DNA of 64,000 bases, taken from Paracoccaceae bacterium (GTDB lineage Bacteria; Pseudomonadota; Alphaproteobacteria; Rhodobacterales; Rhodobacteraceae). Positions 1 to 8,853 of this stretch are shown here, piece after piece (the first letter of the stretch is position 1; each line of letters starts with the position of its first letter). The position numbers were made by a program, and so were the translations under genes. The notes beneath the pieces were generated by a model. That model was given only the letters and a program-made list of their open reading frames with translations. It did no database searches and had not been told where the DNA came from. The stretch lies in contig PAPN01000009.1 in NCBI GenBank assembly GCA_002708925.1, positions 1 through 64,000 on the forward strand, given 5' to 3'.

Positions 1-1
1 C

Positions 2-1243
2 GCGATGACCGTGGGCAACCATGAATTCGACGACGGCCCCGAGGTGCTGCGCGGGTTTGTCGATACGGTCGATTTTCCGGTGCTGATGTCCAATGCGGAT
101 GTCGCGCGTGAAAAAATTCTGGCGGATGCGATTCTGAAATCTACGGTGATCACCAGGGGCGGGCAGCAACTGGGCCTGATCGGGCTGACCCCGTATGACA
201 CGCACGAGCTGTCCAGCCCCGGCCCCAATATTACCTTCTCAGATCCCGTTGCGGCCGTGCAGGCCGAGGTGGACGCGCTGAGCGCCGCCGGGATCAACAA
301 GATCATCGTGCTGTCGCATTCCGGCTATGGGGTGGATAAACGCGTGGCGGCAAAAACCACCGGGGTGGATGTGATCGTGGGCGGGCATACCAATACCTAC
401 CTGTCCAATCGCTCGGATCGGGCCGAGGGGCCCTATCCCACGATGGTGGGCGATACGGCGATTGTCTCGGCCTATGCCTATGGCAAATTCCTGGGAGAGC
501 TGAACCTGGTCTTCGATGACGCCGGCCAAATCGTCTCGGCCCAGGGTGAGCCGCTGATCATGGATGCCGCCGTCACCGAAGACATCCCCACCAAGTTCCG
601 CATCGCCGAACTGGCCAAGCCGCTGGATGCGATCCGCAATAAAGTGGTCGCCAGCACGGCGCAGCCGATTGATGGCGAGCGCGGGTCTTGTCGGGCCGGC
701 GAATGTACGATGGGGAACCTGGTGGCCGATGCGATGCTGGCGCGTGTCGCCGATCAGGGTGTCCAGATCGCGGTGCAGAATGGCGGAGGGCTGCGGGCCT
801 CGATTGACGCGGGCGAGGTAACCATGGGCGAGGTGCTGACCGTGCTGCCCTTCCAGAACACGCTGTCCACCTTTCAGGCCACGGGGGCGACCTTGCTGGC
901 GGCTCTGGAAAACGGGCTGAGCCAGATCGAGGATGGCGGCGGGCGGTTTCCGCAGGTTGCCGGGATGAAGCTGGTCTACGATCCCGCGGCCCAGCCCGGC
1001 GCGCGTGTTGTCTCGGTTATGGTGAACATGCCCGGCGGCTGGGCCGCGCTGGAGCCCGAAACCGTCTATGGCGTGGTGACAAATAACTACGTCCGCAACG
1101 GCGGGGACGGCTATAAAATGTTCAGCACCGAGGGCATGAACGCCTATGATTACGGCCCGGATCTGGCCGATGTGGTGGTGGAATACCTGGTCCAGGCCGG
1201 CCCCTACGTGCCCTATCTGGATGGGCGTATCGCCGCGCAATAA
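2..1243 (+). CDS. 5'-nucleotidase / metallophosphatase family protein, 5' end missing
   Basis: Partial gene: the reading frame is open at the left edge, so the true start lies outside the window. The first visible residues contain GNHEFDDG, the metal-binding motif of calcineurin-like phosphoesterases. A second motif GGHTNTYL near residue 125 supplies further metal ligands. The C-terminal half (from about residue 215) matches the 5'-nucleotidase C-terminal substrate-binding domain, with GNLVADAML, QNGGGLRASI and VLPFQNTL. Proteins of this build are usually exported and hydrolyse nucleotides or UDP-sugars in the periplasm. The signal peptide and first metal ligands would lie in the missing part. 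The substrate (AMP, UDP-sugar, cyclic nucleotide) cannot be told from what is visible. Confidence 0.88.
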   Translation, partial: AMTVGNHEFDDGPEVLRGFVDTVDFPVLMSNADVAREKILADAILKSTVITRGGQQLGLIGLTPYDTHELSSPGPNITFSDPVAAVQAEVDALSAAGINKIIVLSHSGYGVDKRVAAKTTGVDVIVGGHTNTYLSNRSDRAEGPYPTMVGDTAIVSAYAYGKFLGELNLVFDDAGQIVSAQGEPLIMDAAVTEDIPTKFRIAELAKPLDAIRNKVVASTAQPIDGERGSCRAGECTMGNLVADAMLARVADQGVQIAVQNGGGLRASIDAGEVTMGEVLTVLPFQNTLSTFQATGATLLAALENGLSQIEDGGGRFPQVAGMKLVYDPAAQPGARVVSVMVNMPGGWAALEPETVYGVVTNNYVRNGGDGYKMFSTEGMNAYDYGPDLADVVVEYLVQAGPYVPYLDGRIAAQ

Positions 1244-1326
1244 ACGCGCGGGGCGGGGTGTCGGTGGCGGCTCGACCCTGTGCCGTTTAGCGGGTAGGCT
1301 GGGCCGGTCTGAACCAAAGGTGTGTG

Positions 1327-1638
1327 ATGGATCACCCGCTGATTGACCTGATTAACCAGAAAATCGCCCAGGCCCAGGCCGAGGGCGATTTCGACGACCT
1401 GCCCGGCGCGGGCCAGCCGCTGCCTGAATGCGACGATCCGGAAAATGCGCTGCTGAACCGGGTGATCGAACAGAACGGGGCGGTGCCTGAATTCGTGCAG
1501 CTGTCGCGCGAGCTGGCCAGGTTACGCGAACAGTTGCGCGACTGCGCCGACCGGACCCAGCGCCGTTCCCTCATGCAGGACATGTCGATGATGGAGGCCC
1601 GGATCGAGCTGGCCAAGCAAGCTTTCAGGCGCGGCTGA
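1327..1638 (+). CDS. DUF1992 (DnaJ-homologue subfamily C28-like) small protein
   Basis: A 103-residue protein starting MDHPLIDLINQKIAQAQAEG. It has the DUF1992 pattern: a helical start, the GDFDDLPGAGQPL segment, then a charged helical tail. A GTG one codon earlier (1324) is an alternative start. I prefer the ATG because AAAGG lies about six bases upstream. Family members are small soluble proteins related to the C-terminal domain of eukaryotic DNAJC28; the molecular role is not established. It sits three bases before the SRAP gene and is probably cotranscribed with it. No J domain is present. Confidence 0.8.
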   Translation: MDHPLIDLINQKIAQAQAEGDFDDLPGAGQPLPECDDPENALLNRVIEQNGAVPEFVQLSRELARLREQLRDCADRTQRRSLMQDMSMMEARIELAKQAFRRG

Positions 1639-1641
1639 GCC

Positions 1642-2301
1642 ATGTGCGGACGCGTGGCCGTCACCCTGCCCAATGACGCGATGGCGCAGATTTTCGCCGC
1701 CAGACCGGGCAATGCTCTGCCGTCTGTGCCCAACTATAATGTATGTCCGACAACGCAGGTGCATGTGGTTGCCTCGGACGGGGGAATCCGGCGGCTGGGC
1801 GCGATGCGCTGGGGATTTCTGCCCAGCTGGTACACATCCGTGACGGATGGGCCTTTGCTGATCAACGCGCGGGCCGAAACGATCGCGCAGAAACCGGCCT
1901 TTCGCGAGGCATGTCGACAGCGGCGCTGTATCCTGCCGGTCTCGGGGTTTTATGAATGGGCCAAGGACGCGGCGGGCAATCGTCTGCCGTGGTACATCAC
2001 GCGTCAGGATGGGCAGCCGATGGCCCTGGCCGGTGTCTGGCAGATGTGGGGCGCGGATCCCCAGCCCAGCTGCGCGGTGGTCACGGCCCCGGCCAGCCCC
2101 GATATTGATCATATTCATCACCGGATGCCGGTCATTCTGGAGCCCGATGACTGGGCCAAATGGCTGGGCGAGCAGGGTCATGGCGCGGCCCCGCTGATGC
2201 GCTCGGCGGCGCAGGGCCGGGTGCGCGCCCATCGCGTCGGCCCCGAGGTGAACTCGAATCGCGCCGAAGGCCCCGCGCTGATCCTACCGTTGGAGACTTA
2301 G
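1642..2301 (+). CDS. SRAP-domain protein (YedK/HMCES family), abasic-site DNA-protein crosslinker
   Basis: A 219-residue protein of the SOS-response-associated peptidase (SRAP) family. The catalytic Cys2 is exposed once Met1 is removed (MCGR start). The other conserved residues are present: Asn75 in INARAE, Glu105 in GFYEW and His160 in HHRMPV. Characterised members (E. coli YedK, human HMCES) form a thiazolidine crosslink with abasic sites in single-stranded DNA and shield them from strand breakage. Length is normal for the family. It follows the DUF1992 gene by three bases. I see no LexA box nearby, so SOS control is not supported here. Confidence 0.93.
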   Translation: MCGRVAVTLPNDAMAQIFAARPGNALPSVPNYNVCPTTQVHVVASDGGIRRLGAMRWGFLPSWYTSVTDGPLLINARAETIAQKPAFREACRQRRCILPVSGFYEWAKDAAGNRLPWYITRQDGQPMALAGVWQMWGADPQPSCAVVTAPASPDIDHIHHRMPVILEPDDWAKWLGEQGHGAAPLMRSAAQGRVRAHRVGPEVNSNRAEGPALILPLET

Positions 2302-2321
2302 GTGGCCGGAAACCGTAGGGA

Positions 2322-2360
2322 TTGGCCGTTTAATGGCCAAAAACACCGTATAAATACGGT
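2322..2360 (+). promoter_or_regulatory. Two inverted repeats and a TATAAA box upstream of bioM (candidate operator)
   Basis: The 144 bases between the SRAP stop and the bioM start hold two dyads. TTGGCC (2322-2327) pairs with GGCCAA (2335-2340) across seven bases. ACCGTAT (2345-2351) pairs with ATACGGT (2354-2360) across AA. The second dyad contains TATAAA (2349-2354), a good -10 hexamer, so a protein bound there would block it. Its core TAT-AA-ATA partly resembles the alphaproteobacterial BioR box as I recall it. No bioR gene lies in the window. Confidence 0.4.
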
Positions 2361-2445
2361 ACAAACTTTGCAAACCGTGGCTGCAAACTCTTGCGTAGCC
2401 CGTCATTTTCGCAGTATCCCGGCCCAAAGACAGGAGCCTTCGCGG

Positions 2446-3198
2446 GTGCAGCAGCATTCTTATTTGAACTTACAGGGCACCGATGCGGTGTCGGTTCAGC
2501 TGGACGGAGTCCACTATGCGCGTGAAACCGTTCAGGTTTTTCGCGGCCTGGATTTGCACGTGGATCAGCGCCGCGTGGGAATCATCGGGCGCAACGGGTC
2601 TGGCAAATCGCAGCTGGCCCGCCTGATCGCCGGGCTGGCCGAGGCAGATGCAGGCCAGGTGCGCGTGGATGGCGTGGACGTGGCCAAGGATCGCAAGGCC
2701 GCGATTCAGACCGTGGGCATCCTGTTTCAGAACCCCGACCACCAGATCATTTTCCCCACCGTGGGCGAAGAGCTGACCTTTGGCCTGACGGCGGCCGGGC
2801 AAAGCAAGGATCAGGCGCAGCGCCGCGCGCAAGAGATGCTGGCGCGGTTCGGGCGCGCGGAATGGTATGAGCGTTCGGTGCACGGGCTCTCGGGGGGGCA
2901 GCGGCATCTGGTGTGTCTGATGGCGGTGCTGGTGATGGCACCGAAGGTGATCGTTCTGGATGAACCTTTCGCCGGGCTGGACATGGCCACGACGCTGCGG
3001 CTGGGGCACTATCTGCACAATCTGGGGCAGAGCCTGATTCACATCAGCCATGATCTGCCGTCGCTGGCGCATTACGATCGCGTCCTCTGGCTGGAGCGCG
3101 GCGCCGTGCACATGGACGGCGCGCCCGGACAGGTTTTGCCCGAATACGAACGTCAGATGCGTGAATGGGGGGGCTCGGATGATCTCGCTGACCTCTGA
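2446..3198 (+). CDS. bioM: BioM, ATPase of the energy-coupling-factor biotin transporter
   Basis: ABC ATPase of the ECF class, 250 residues from GTG at 2446. The start was chosen because AGGAG lies nine bases upstream and the in-frame extension before it is not conserved-looking. It has Walker A GRNGSGKS (about residues 48-55), Q-loop QNPDHQ (95-100), signature LSGGQ (148-152), Walker B VIVLDEP (168-174) and a switch His in ISHDL. With BioN it forms the energising module that drives biotin uptake through BioY at the inner membrane. Its 3' end overlaps bioN by 20 bases, indicating translational coupling. The order bioM-bioN-bioY matches the Rhodobacter capsulatus system. Confidence 0.93.
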   Translation: MQQHSYLNLQGTDAVSVQLDGVHYARETVQVFRGLDLHVDQRRVGIIGRNGSGKSQLARLIAGLAEADAGQVRVDGVDVAKDRKAAIQTVGILFQNPDHQIIFPTVGEELTFGLTAAGQSKDQAQRRAQEMLARFGRAEWYERSVHGLSGGQRHLVCLMAVLVMAPKVIVLDEPFAGLDMATTLRLGHYLHNLGQSLIHISHDLPSLAHYDRVLWLERGAVHMDGAPGQVLPEYERQMREWGGSDDLADL

Positions 3199-3778
3199 GA
3201 TCCGGACGCCCTATCACGGTTTGCGCGCCGGGCCCAAGCTGCTGGGGCTGTGCGTGTTTACCCTGGGAATCTTCTATGTGCACAGCCTGGCCATCGCGGG
3301 CGCGGCGCTGGCGATTGTCTGTGCCGCTTATCTGGCCTGCGGGCTTGAATTCGCACGGCAGGGGCTGCGCCTGATGCGGCCTGTGCTCTGGTTCGTTTTC
3401 ATCATCATCGCCTGGCACCTGGTGACTGGCACGATGCAGGACGGAGCCGTGATTGTCATACGGCTGCTGGCTGCTGTCGCAGCGGCCAATCTGGTCACGT
3501 TGACCACCCGTCTGGATGACATGCTGGATGTGGTGCAGCGGGGCCTGGCGCGGGTTGGCGTGCCGGCCACCGTGCGCCGGCGTATGGCTCTGTCTGTTGC
3601 TCTGGTGATCCGCTTTACGCCGGTTCTGATGCAAAAGGGCGCCGCGCTTGCCGAGGCCTGGCGGGCGCGCAGTGTAAAGCGGCCGGGGTGGCGTATCGTT
3701 CTGCCTTTTGCCCTGCTGGCAATAGACGATGCGGAACAAACAGCCGAAGCGCTAAGAGCGCGCGGAGGCGTTCAGTAG
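3179..3778 (+). CDS. bioN: BioN, transmembrane (T) component of the biotin ECF transporter
   Basis: A 199-residue integral membrane protein beginning MISLTSEIRTPYH, with several hydrophobic helices in its first two thirds. It carries the two short Ala-Arg-Gly/Ser-type motifs of T components (EAWRARS near residue 160 and EALRARG near the end), which couple to the ATPase. A longer in-frame extension from 3050 overlaps conserved bioM sequence and was rejected. The ATG at 3179 lies inside the end of bioM, next to a G-rich ribosome-binding stretch. It links BioM ATP hydrolysis to movement of BioY. Confidence 0.9.
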   Translation: MISLTSEIRTPYHGLRAGPKLLGLCVFTLGIFYVHSLAIAGAALAIVCAAYLACGLEFARQGLRLMRPVLWFVFIIIAWHLVTGTMQDGAVIVIRLLAAVAAANLVTLTTRLDDMLDVVQRGLARVGVPATVRRRMALSVALVIRFTPVLMQKGAALAEAWRARSVKRPGWRIVLPFALLAIDDAEQTAEALRARGGVQ

Positions 3779-3833
3779 AATTGCTCGGCCCTGTGCCGAG
3801 CCCCCGAGAATCGTTCTTTGAAAGGATCCAAAA

Positions 3834-4376
3834 ATGGAACGGAATATCGTACTTATCGCCCTGTTTGCCGCGCTGATCGCGGCGCTTGGGCTGATCCCTA
3901 AAATCACCCTGGCCAGTGGCATCCCGATCACGGCGCAAAGCATGGGAATTATGCTGTGTGGCACTGTTTTGGGGGCAAAACGCGGCGCATTGGCCGTGAT
4001 CCTGTTCCTGGGGCTGGTTGCTCTGGGGTTGCCGCTTCTGGCGGGTGGCCGGGGCGGTCTGGGGGTCTTCACCACGCCCTGGGCCGGTTTCCTGTTCGGC
4101 TTCCCGGTTGCGGCTTTTGTTGCGGGTCTGGTGATGGACAAATGGAAGAGCGGGAACACGGCCGTGGTGGCAATCGTTGCGGCTGTCATCGGGGGGATCG
4201 GTGCGCTGTATCTGGTGGCCATCCCCTATTACATGGTGATGAAGCCTGCGCCTTTGGGGGAGGCGCTGAGTGTCGCTATGGCGCCGTTCATGCCTGGCGA
4301 TCTGATCAAGGCGGTTCTGGCGGGGCTGATCACGCAAGGGGTGCTGAAGGCGCGCCCCGGTCTGGCGCGTGTGTAG
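3834..4376 (+). CDS. bioY: BioY, substrate-capturing (S) component for biotin
   Basis: A 180-residue protein with about six hydrophobic helices and BioY family signatures: an ITAQSMGIML region after the first helix, GAKRGALAV, and GGRGGLGVFTTPWAGFL before the central helices. BioY binds biotin in the membrane and works with BioMN at high affinity; in some species it also works alone. A GAAAGGA ribosome-binding site precedes the ATG. It is separated from bioN by 55 bases and followed by a strong terminator, so the operon most likely ends here. Confidence 0.94.
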   Translation: MERNIVLIALFAALIAALGLIPKITLASGIPITAQSMGIMLCGTVLGAKRGALAVILFLGLVALGLPLLAGGRGGLGVFTTPWAGFLFGFPVAAFVAGLVMDKWKSGNTAVVAIVAAVIGGIGALYLVAIPYYMVMKPAPLGEALSVAMAPFMPGDLIKAVLAGLITQGVLKARPGLARV

Positions 4377-4443
4377 GCACCGGGGATGGGGGCGCTGCCC
4401 CCGCGCCTGCGGCGCTCCCCCGGAGTAGTGATTGAGCAAAGAA

Positions 4444-4466
4444 GGGCGGGGTTTCCTGCCCTTTTT
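4444..4466 (+). terminator. Rho-independent terminator after bioY, shared with convergent tex
   Basis: GGGCGGG (4444-4450), loop GTTT, CCTGCCC (4455-4461), then TTTTT. The stem is seven pairs including one G-U wobble in the plus-strand RNA. Read on the minus strand the hairpin follows directly after the tex stop codon and ends in a weaker T-rich tract, so it probably serves both genes. Confidence 0.82.
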
Positions 4467-6786
4467 ACGTTTTCTTCATTGCGTCCAGCAGGGCTGCGCC
4501 GAGGCCGCCGACTTCTTTGCTGGGGGTGTGAGGTTTTGCGGCGCCGCGTTTGGCGGTGGTGTGCGGGCGGTTTGTGCGCGCGGGCTGGCCGGAGCGGGCG
4601 GGGCGATCCGGGTTTTTCTTCATCGACAGGCCGATGCGTTTGCGGGGGACGTCGATCTCGGTGACGCGGACTTTGACCACATCGCCGGCTTTGACGATCT
4701 CGTGCGGGTCTTTGACGAAACGGTCGGCGATCTGGCTGATATGGACCAGGCCGTCCTGATGCACGCCGATATCGACGAAAGCGCCGAAGGCGGCGACATT
4801 GGTGACCGTGCCTTCCAGCATCATGCCCGGTTTGAGGTCGGTGATTTCATTCACGCCCTCGGTGAAGGTGGCGGTTTTGAATTCGGGGCGGGGGTCTCGG
4901 CCGGGTTTTTCCAGCTCTGACAGGATGTCGCGCACGGTGGGCAGGCCGAAGCGGTCATTGGCGAAATCGCGCGGGTCCAGCCGTTTGAGCGGGGTGGGAT
5001 CGGCCATGAGTGTGCGCAGATCGCGGCCGCAGGACTGGACGATTTTGCGGGCCAGGTCATAGGCCTCGGGGTGGACCGAGGAGGCGTCCAGCGGCTCGGT
5101 GCCGTCGGTGATGCGCAGGAAGCCGGCGCATTGTTCAAAGGCCTTGGGGCCCAGGCGGGCGACTTTGAGCAGATCCTGGCGCGCGGCAAAGGCACCGTGG
5201 ATGTCGCGGTGCGCGACGATGGCGTCTGACAGGCCGGCGCTGATACCGGCCACGCGGGCCAGAAGCGGGGCCGAGGCGGTGTTCAGATCGACGCCCACGG
5301 CGTTCACCGCATCCTCGACCACACCGTCCAGCGATTTGCCCAGGCGGCGCTGGTCCACGTCGTGCTGATATTGGCCGACGCCGATGGATTTGGGCTCGAT
5401 TTTCACCAGTTCGGCCAGCGGATCCTGAAGGCGGCGCGCGATGGACACTGCGCCGCGCAGGCTGACATCCAGATCGGGGAATTCCTGCGCGGCCAGTTCG
5501 GACGCGGAATAGACCGAGGCCCCGGCCTCGGACACCACAACCTTGGTGGGTTTCTTGGTCGCGCGGATCAGGGACAGAAGGTCGGCCACCAGTTTTTCGG
5601 TTTCGCGGCTGGCGGTGCCGTTGCCGATGGCGATCAGTTCCACGCGGTGACGGGCGATCAGCTCGGCCAGGGTGGCCTGCGCGCCGCGGACGTCATTTTT
5701 GGGCTGGAAAGGGTAGATGGTGGCGGTGTCCAGAACCTTGCCGGTGGCGTCCACGACGGCGCATTTCACGCCCGTGCGGATGCCCGGATCCAGGCCCAGC
5801 GTGGCCTTGGCCCCGGCGGGGGCGGCCAGCAGCAGATCCTTCAGGTTGCGGGCAAAGACGTTGATGGCGTCCTCTTCGGCGCGGCGGCGCAGTTCGGTCA
5901 GCAAGTCGATGGACAGGGAAATATGCAGTTTGACGCGCCACACGAACCCGGCCAGCTTGCGCAGCCATTGATCGCCGGGCGCGTCGGTGGCGGTGCCCAG
6001 TTCCGCCGCGACCATCAGCTCCGCACGGTTCTGGCCGGGGGCGGCGTCCGGATCGACCACGATGTCGGCTTGCAGGATGCCCTCGTTTCGGCCACGGAAG
6101 ATGGCCAGAGCACGGTGCGAAGGGATGCTGGCCCATTTTTCGGACTGGTCGAAATAATCGGAATATTTGGCACCGGCGGCTTCCTGGCCCTCGATCACCT
6201 TGGAGGTCAGGATGGCCTCTTGCATCAGGAAATCGCGCAGGCGGCCCAGAAGGGCGGCGTTCTCGGACAGGCGCTCGCCGATGATGTCGCGCGCGCCGTT
6301 CAGGGCGGCGGTGGTATCGGGCACGGCGTCCGTCAGATAGCCCTGCGCCAGAGCCGAGGGATCGGCGGCGCGGTCGGCCAGAATCGCATCGGCCAGGGGT
6401 TCCAGCCCGTTTTCGCGGGCGATCATGGCGCGCGTGCGGCGTTTGGGTTTATAGGGCAGATAGATGTCTTCCAGCGCCGATTTCGTTTCGGCCCCGGCGA
6501 TGGCTTTTTCCAGATCCTCTGTCAGTTTGCCCTGCTCGGTGATCGAGGCCAGGATCACCCCGCGCCGTTCGTTCAGCTCGCGCAGATAGCCCAGACGGTC
6601 CGCCAGGGTGCGCAGCTGGCTGTCATCCAGCCCGCCTGTCACCTCTTTGCGGTAACGCGCGACAAAGGGGACGGTGGCGCCTTCATCCAGCAGTTTCACA
6701 GCGGCCTGCACCTGTTCGGGACGGGCCTGGATTTCCTGCGCGATCAGGACAGGAATTCGGCGCTCGGCCGCGGCTTGGATGGACAT
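4465..6786 (-). CDS. tex: Tex family RNA-binding transcription accessory protein
   Basis: A 773-residue protein from the ATG at 6786 ([11 protein letters not shown]), preceded by GGGAG. An in-frame ATG ten codons earlier lacks a good site. Domain order is typical: N-terminal helical region with [19 protein letters not shown], a YqgF/RuvC-like fold ([16 protein letters not shown], about residues 325-340), helix-hairpin-helix repeats (about 490-570), and a C-terminal S1 domain ([19 protein letters not shown], about 645-720) with a basic tail. Tex binds nucleic acid and influences transcription and virulence-gene expression in other bacteria; the exact reaction is unsettled. It is monocistronic and convergent with bioY. 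Confidence 0.94.
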   Translation of the reverse strand: MSIQAAAERRIPVLIAQEIQARPEQVQAAVKLLDEGATVPFVARYRKEVTGGLDDSQLRTLADRLGYLRELNERRGVILASITEQGKLTEDLEKAIAGAETKSALEDIYLPYKPKRRTRAMIARENGLEPLADAILADRAADPSALAQGYLTDAVPDTTAALNGARDIIGERLSENAALLGRLRDFLMQEAILTSKVIEGQEAAGAKYSDYFDQSEKWASIPSHRALAIFRGRNEGILQADIVVDPDAAPGQNRAELMVAAELGTATDAPGDQWLRKLAGFVWRVKLHISLSIDLLTELRRRAEEDAINVFARNLKDLLLAAPAGAKATLGLDPGIRTGVKCAVVDATGKVLDTATIYPFQPKNDVRGAQATLAELIARHRVELIAIGNGTASRETEKLVADLLSLIRATKKPTKVVVSEAGASVYSASELAAQEFPDLDVSLRGAVSIARRLQDPLAELVKIEPKSIGVGQYQHDVDQRRLGKSLDGVVEDAVNAVGVDLNTASAPLLARVAGISAGLSDAIVAHRDIHGAFAARQDLLKVARLGPKAFEQCAGFLRITDGTEPLDASSVHPEAYDLARKIVQSCGRDLRTLMADPTPLKRLDPRDFANDRFGLPTVRDILSELEKPGRDPRPEFKTATFTEGVNEITDLKPGMMLEGTVTNVAAFGAFVDIGVHQDGLVHISQIADRFVKDPHEIVKAGDVVKVRVTEIDVPRKRIGLSMKKNPDRPARSGQPARTNRPHTTAKRGAAKPHTPSKEVGGLGAALLDAMKKT

Positions 6787-6852
6787 GTGTTGCTCCCATT
6801 CGAGGTGTCGGGACAATCTGTCTAACGTCGTGCCGCCCCGCCGCCAAGCCCC

Positions 6853-7116
6853 TCAGGGAAGGTTGCGGGCAATCAGATTAATCCCGCCGATCACCACGAT
6901 CAGCGCCAGCACGATCCATTCCGCGCGGGTTTTGCGCTTTGGGGCGGGCGGGGCGTCATTCTGGACGCGCTCGATGCGCAATTCCTGATCGGGATTGTGT
7001 TTTTTCAACAGGGAAATCGCCTGTTCCGCGTTCGGGGCCTCCAGTCGCGCGATCAGCGGGCTAAGCGGCGCGTCCCCGGACAGGTTACGATATCGGAGCG
7101 TATATTCAGGCATCAT
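6853..7116 (-). CDS. Small protein with C-terminal membrane anchor, unknown function
   Basis: An 87-residue protein I do not recognise. Residues 1-55 are soluble (YTLRYRNLSGDAPLSPLI, a pattern suggesting a small alpha-beta fold). A basic stretch PKRKTRAEW follows, then one hydrophobic helix (about residues 67-83) at the very end, so it is probably tail-anchored in the inner membrane. Two adjacent ATGs (7116 and 7113) could start it; GGCGGGG lies just upstream. It is divergent from the fabI-like gene and separated from tex by 66 bases on the same strand. Confidence 0.6.
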   Translation of the reverse strand: MMPEYTLRYRNLSGDAPLSPLIARLEAPNAEQAISLLKKHNPDQELRIERVQNDAPPAPKRKTRAEWIVLALIVVIGGINLIARNLP

Positions 7117-7264
7117 GCGCCCCGCCTAACACAGAGTCCCGCCCGCGCCAATGTGCCAGTTTTGCAGGCGCGCGGCCGAAAAAATGCTGCGTTGCGGCGG
7201 AATGACTCCGGGCTGTCACATCCGTGGCCTATGCTGGGGAAATCCGAAATATAGCGGGGGCTGC

Positions 7265-8029
7265 ATGTTCTCTTTGGTTGGTAAGAAAGCCTTGGTTGTT
7301 GGGATCGCCAACCGCCATTCCATCGCTTACGGCATCGCGCGGGCTCTGCGGGCGCAGGGGGCGGATATCGCGGTGACCTATCTGAATGAAAAGGCCAAAC
7401 CCTTTGTCGCGCCCCTGGCCACAGAACTGGAGGCACAGGTCTTCGCCCCTCTGGATGTGACGGACGGCGCGCAGATCGACGCGCTGTTCGATCAGATTGC
7501 GCAAAGCTGGGGGCGGCTGGACACGGTGGTCCATGCGCTGGCCTTTTGTCCCAAAGAGGATCTGCACGGGCGTGTCACCGACTGTTCGCGCGCGGGGTTT
7601 TTGCAGGCGATGGATGTCTCGGTGGGCAGTTTCCTGCATCTGATCCGCAAATCCGAGCCCCTGATGGCCGCCGGCGGCTGCGTGATGACCGTCAGCTATT
7701 ATGGCGCGGAAAAGGTGGTGGAGCATTACAACATCATGGGCCCGGTCAAGGCTGCGCTGGAATCGGTGACGCAATACATGGCGGCCGAGCTGGGCGAAAA
7801 AGGCATTCGCGTGCACGCGCTGTCTCCGGGGCCGTTGATGACGCGGGCGGCCAGTGGGATTGATCATTTCGACGCTCTGATGGCCCAGGCCGCAGCGCGC
7901 GCGCCCACGCATCATCTGGCCACAATCGAGGATGTCGGCGGATTCGCCGCCTATCTGGCCAGCGATGAGGCCCGGAATGTCACCGGCGGAGTGCATTATA
8001 TCGACGGGGGCTATCACATCGTCGGCTAG
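7265..8029 (+). CDS. FabI-type enoyl-[acyl-carrier-protein] reductase (SDR family)
   Basis: A 254-residue short-chain dehydrogenase of the FabI type. The nucleotide-binding motif GIANRHSIAYG lies at residues 13-23. The catalytic set aligns with E. coli FabI: Tyr145, Tyr155 and Lys162, in the segments SYYGAE and YNIMGPVK. It would reduce trans-2-enoyl-ACP with NAD(P)H in the last step of fatty-acid elongation. Many Rhodobacterales carry more than one FabI-like gene, and the loop SPGPLMTRAASGI differs from the commonest form, so this may be an accessory paralogue. ATG at 7265 was chosen on alignment; the upstream extension is rejected. It stands alone before tRNA-Gly. Confidence 0.82.
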   Translation: MFSLVGKKALVVGIANRHSIAYGIARALRAQGADIAVTYLNEKAKPFVAPLATELEAQVFAPLDVTDGAQIDALFDQIAQSWGRLDTVVHALAFCPKEDLHGRVTDCSRAGFLQAMDVSVGSFLHLIRKSEPLMAAGGCVMTVSYYGAEKVVEHYNIMGPVKAALESVTQYMAAELGEKGIRVHALSPGPLMTRAASGIDHFDALMAQAAARAPTHHLATIEDVGGFAAYLASDEARNVTGGVHYIDGGYHIVG

Positions 8030-8094
8030 GCAGATTCTGTGCGAAACCGGCCTTGACCTTGGATCGGGCATCGCCTATCCCGTGATCCTGCTAC

Positions 8095-8168
8095 GCGGGC
8101 GTTGTGTAGTGGTAAGACCTTAGCCTTCCAAGCTAATGACGCGGGTTCGATTCCCGCCGCCCGCTCCA
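8095..8168 (+). tRNA. tRNA-Gly (anticodon TCC)
   Basis: Cloverleaf read by eye. Acceptor GCGGGCG (8095-8101) pairs with CGCCCGC (8158-8164). The D arm contains TAGTGGTAAGA. The anticodon stem TTAGC/GCTAA encloses a seven-base loop with TCC at 8127-8129. The T arm GCGGG/CCCGC encloses TTCGATT. The discriminator is T and CCA is encoded at 8166-8168. No integrase or duplicated 3' end is seen nearby. Confidence 0.95.
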
Positions 8169-8208
8169 ATCCCCCCCCGATCTTCCCGATATTCTGGTCT
8201 GGCGCGGT

Positions 8209-8853
8209 TCAGGTGCTGCCCCAGAACGATCCGTCTTGTAGCGGCCCAAACGCCAGAGCGATCCCCCAGATCACCAGGGCGCTGCCGGCCAGCACATCCA
8301 GCCAGCGCAGGCTGCGTGCGGTCATCCGCGTGCGGGCCCACAGCGACAGTTGCACCAGAAACAGCCACCACAGGGCCGAGCCCAGAAACACGCCGATCAC
8401 CAGCACATAGGGCGCGTTTGGCCCGCTGGCGGCGGCGCCTCCCAGCCCGGCGACCATACCGGCAAAGGCCAGAATCGTCGCGGGATTCGACAGGGTAAGC
8501 AGATAGGTGGTGCCAAAGGCGCTGGCCACGGATCGGGGCCGGGCGATGGGGGGCTCGGGCGTGTGGCGCTTTGTCAGGAACCCTCGCAGCGTGCGCAGCC
8601 CCAGATAGGCGATCAGCAGCCCGCCAAACACCTGCATCTGCGGCGCATAGGACAGCAGAATGCCCGTCGCGGCAAAGCCCACGGCCACCAGCATCCCATA
8701 CGTCCCATCTGCGGTGGCGGCCCCCATGCCCGTGGCCAGCCCGGCGGCGCGGCCCTGGTTCATGCTGCGGCGGATACACAGCAGCCCGATCGGGCCGACA
8801 GGGGCGGCAATCGCCAGCCCGGCTGCGATACCTTTGGCGAAAACCTCGATCAT
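8209..8853 (-). CDS. LysE/RhtB-family amino-acid exporter
   Basis: A 214-residue membrane protein with about six hydrophobic helices and the LysE family start: PVGPIGLLCIRRSMNQGRAAGL (residues about 19-40, shown here only as the family signature PVGPIGLL). Members export amino acids such as lysine, arginine, threonine or homoserine lactone; the substrate is not decidable. Its ATG overlaps the stop of the upstream Lrp-type regulator by four bases, so the two genes are cotranscribed and the regulator probably controls export in response to an amino acid. Confidence 0.88.
   Translation of the reverse strand: MIEVFAKGIAAGLAIAAPVGPIGLLCIRRSMNQGRAAGLATGMGAATADGTYGMLVAVGFAATGILLSYAPQMQVFGGLLIAYLGLRTLRGFLTKRHTPEPPIARPRSVASAFGTTYLLTLSNPATILAFAGMVAGLGGAAASGPNAPYVLVIGVFLGSALWWLFLVQLSLWARTRMTARSLRWLDVLAGSALVIWGIALAFGPLQDGSFWGST

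Noticed and set aside
8095-8168. tRNA-Gly as an integration site for a genomic island
   Set aside because: No integrase gene, no repeat of the tRNA 3' end and no change of gene type next to it.
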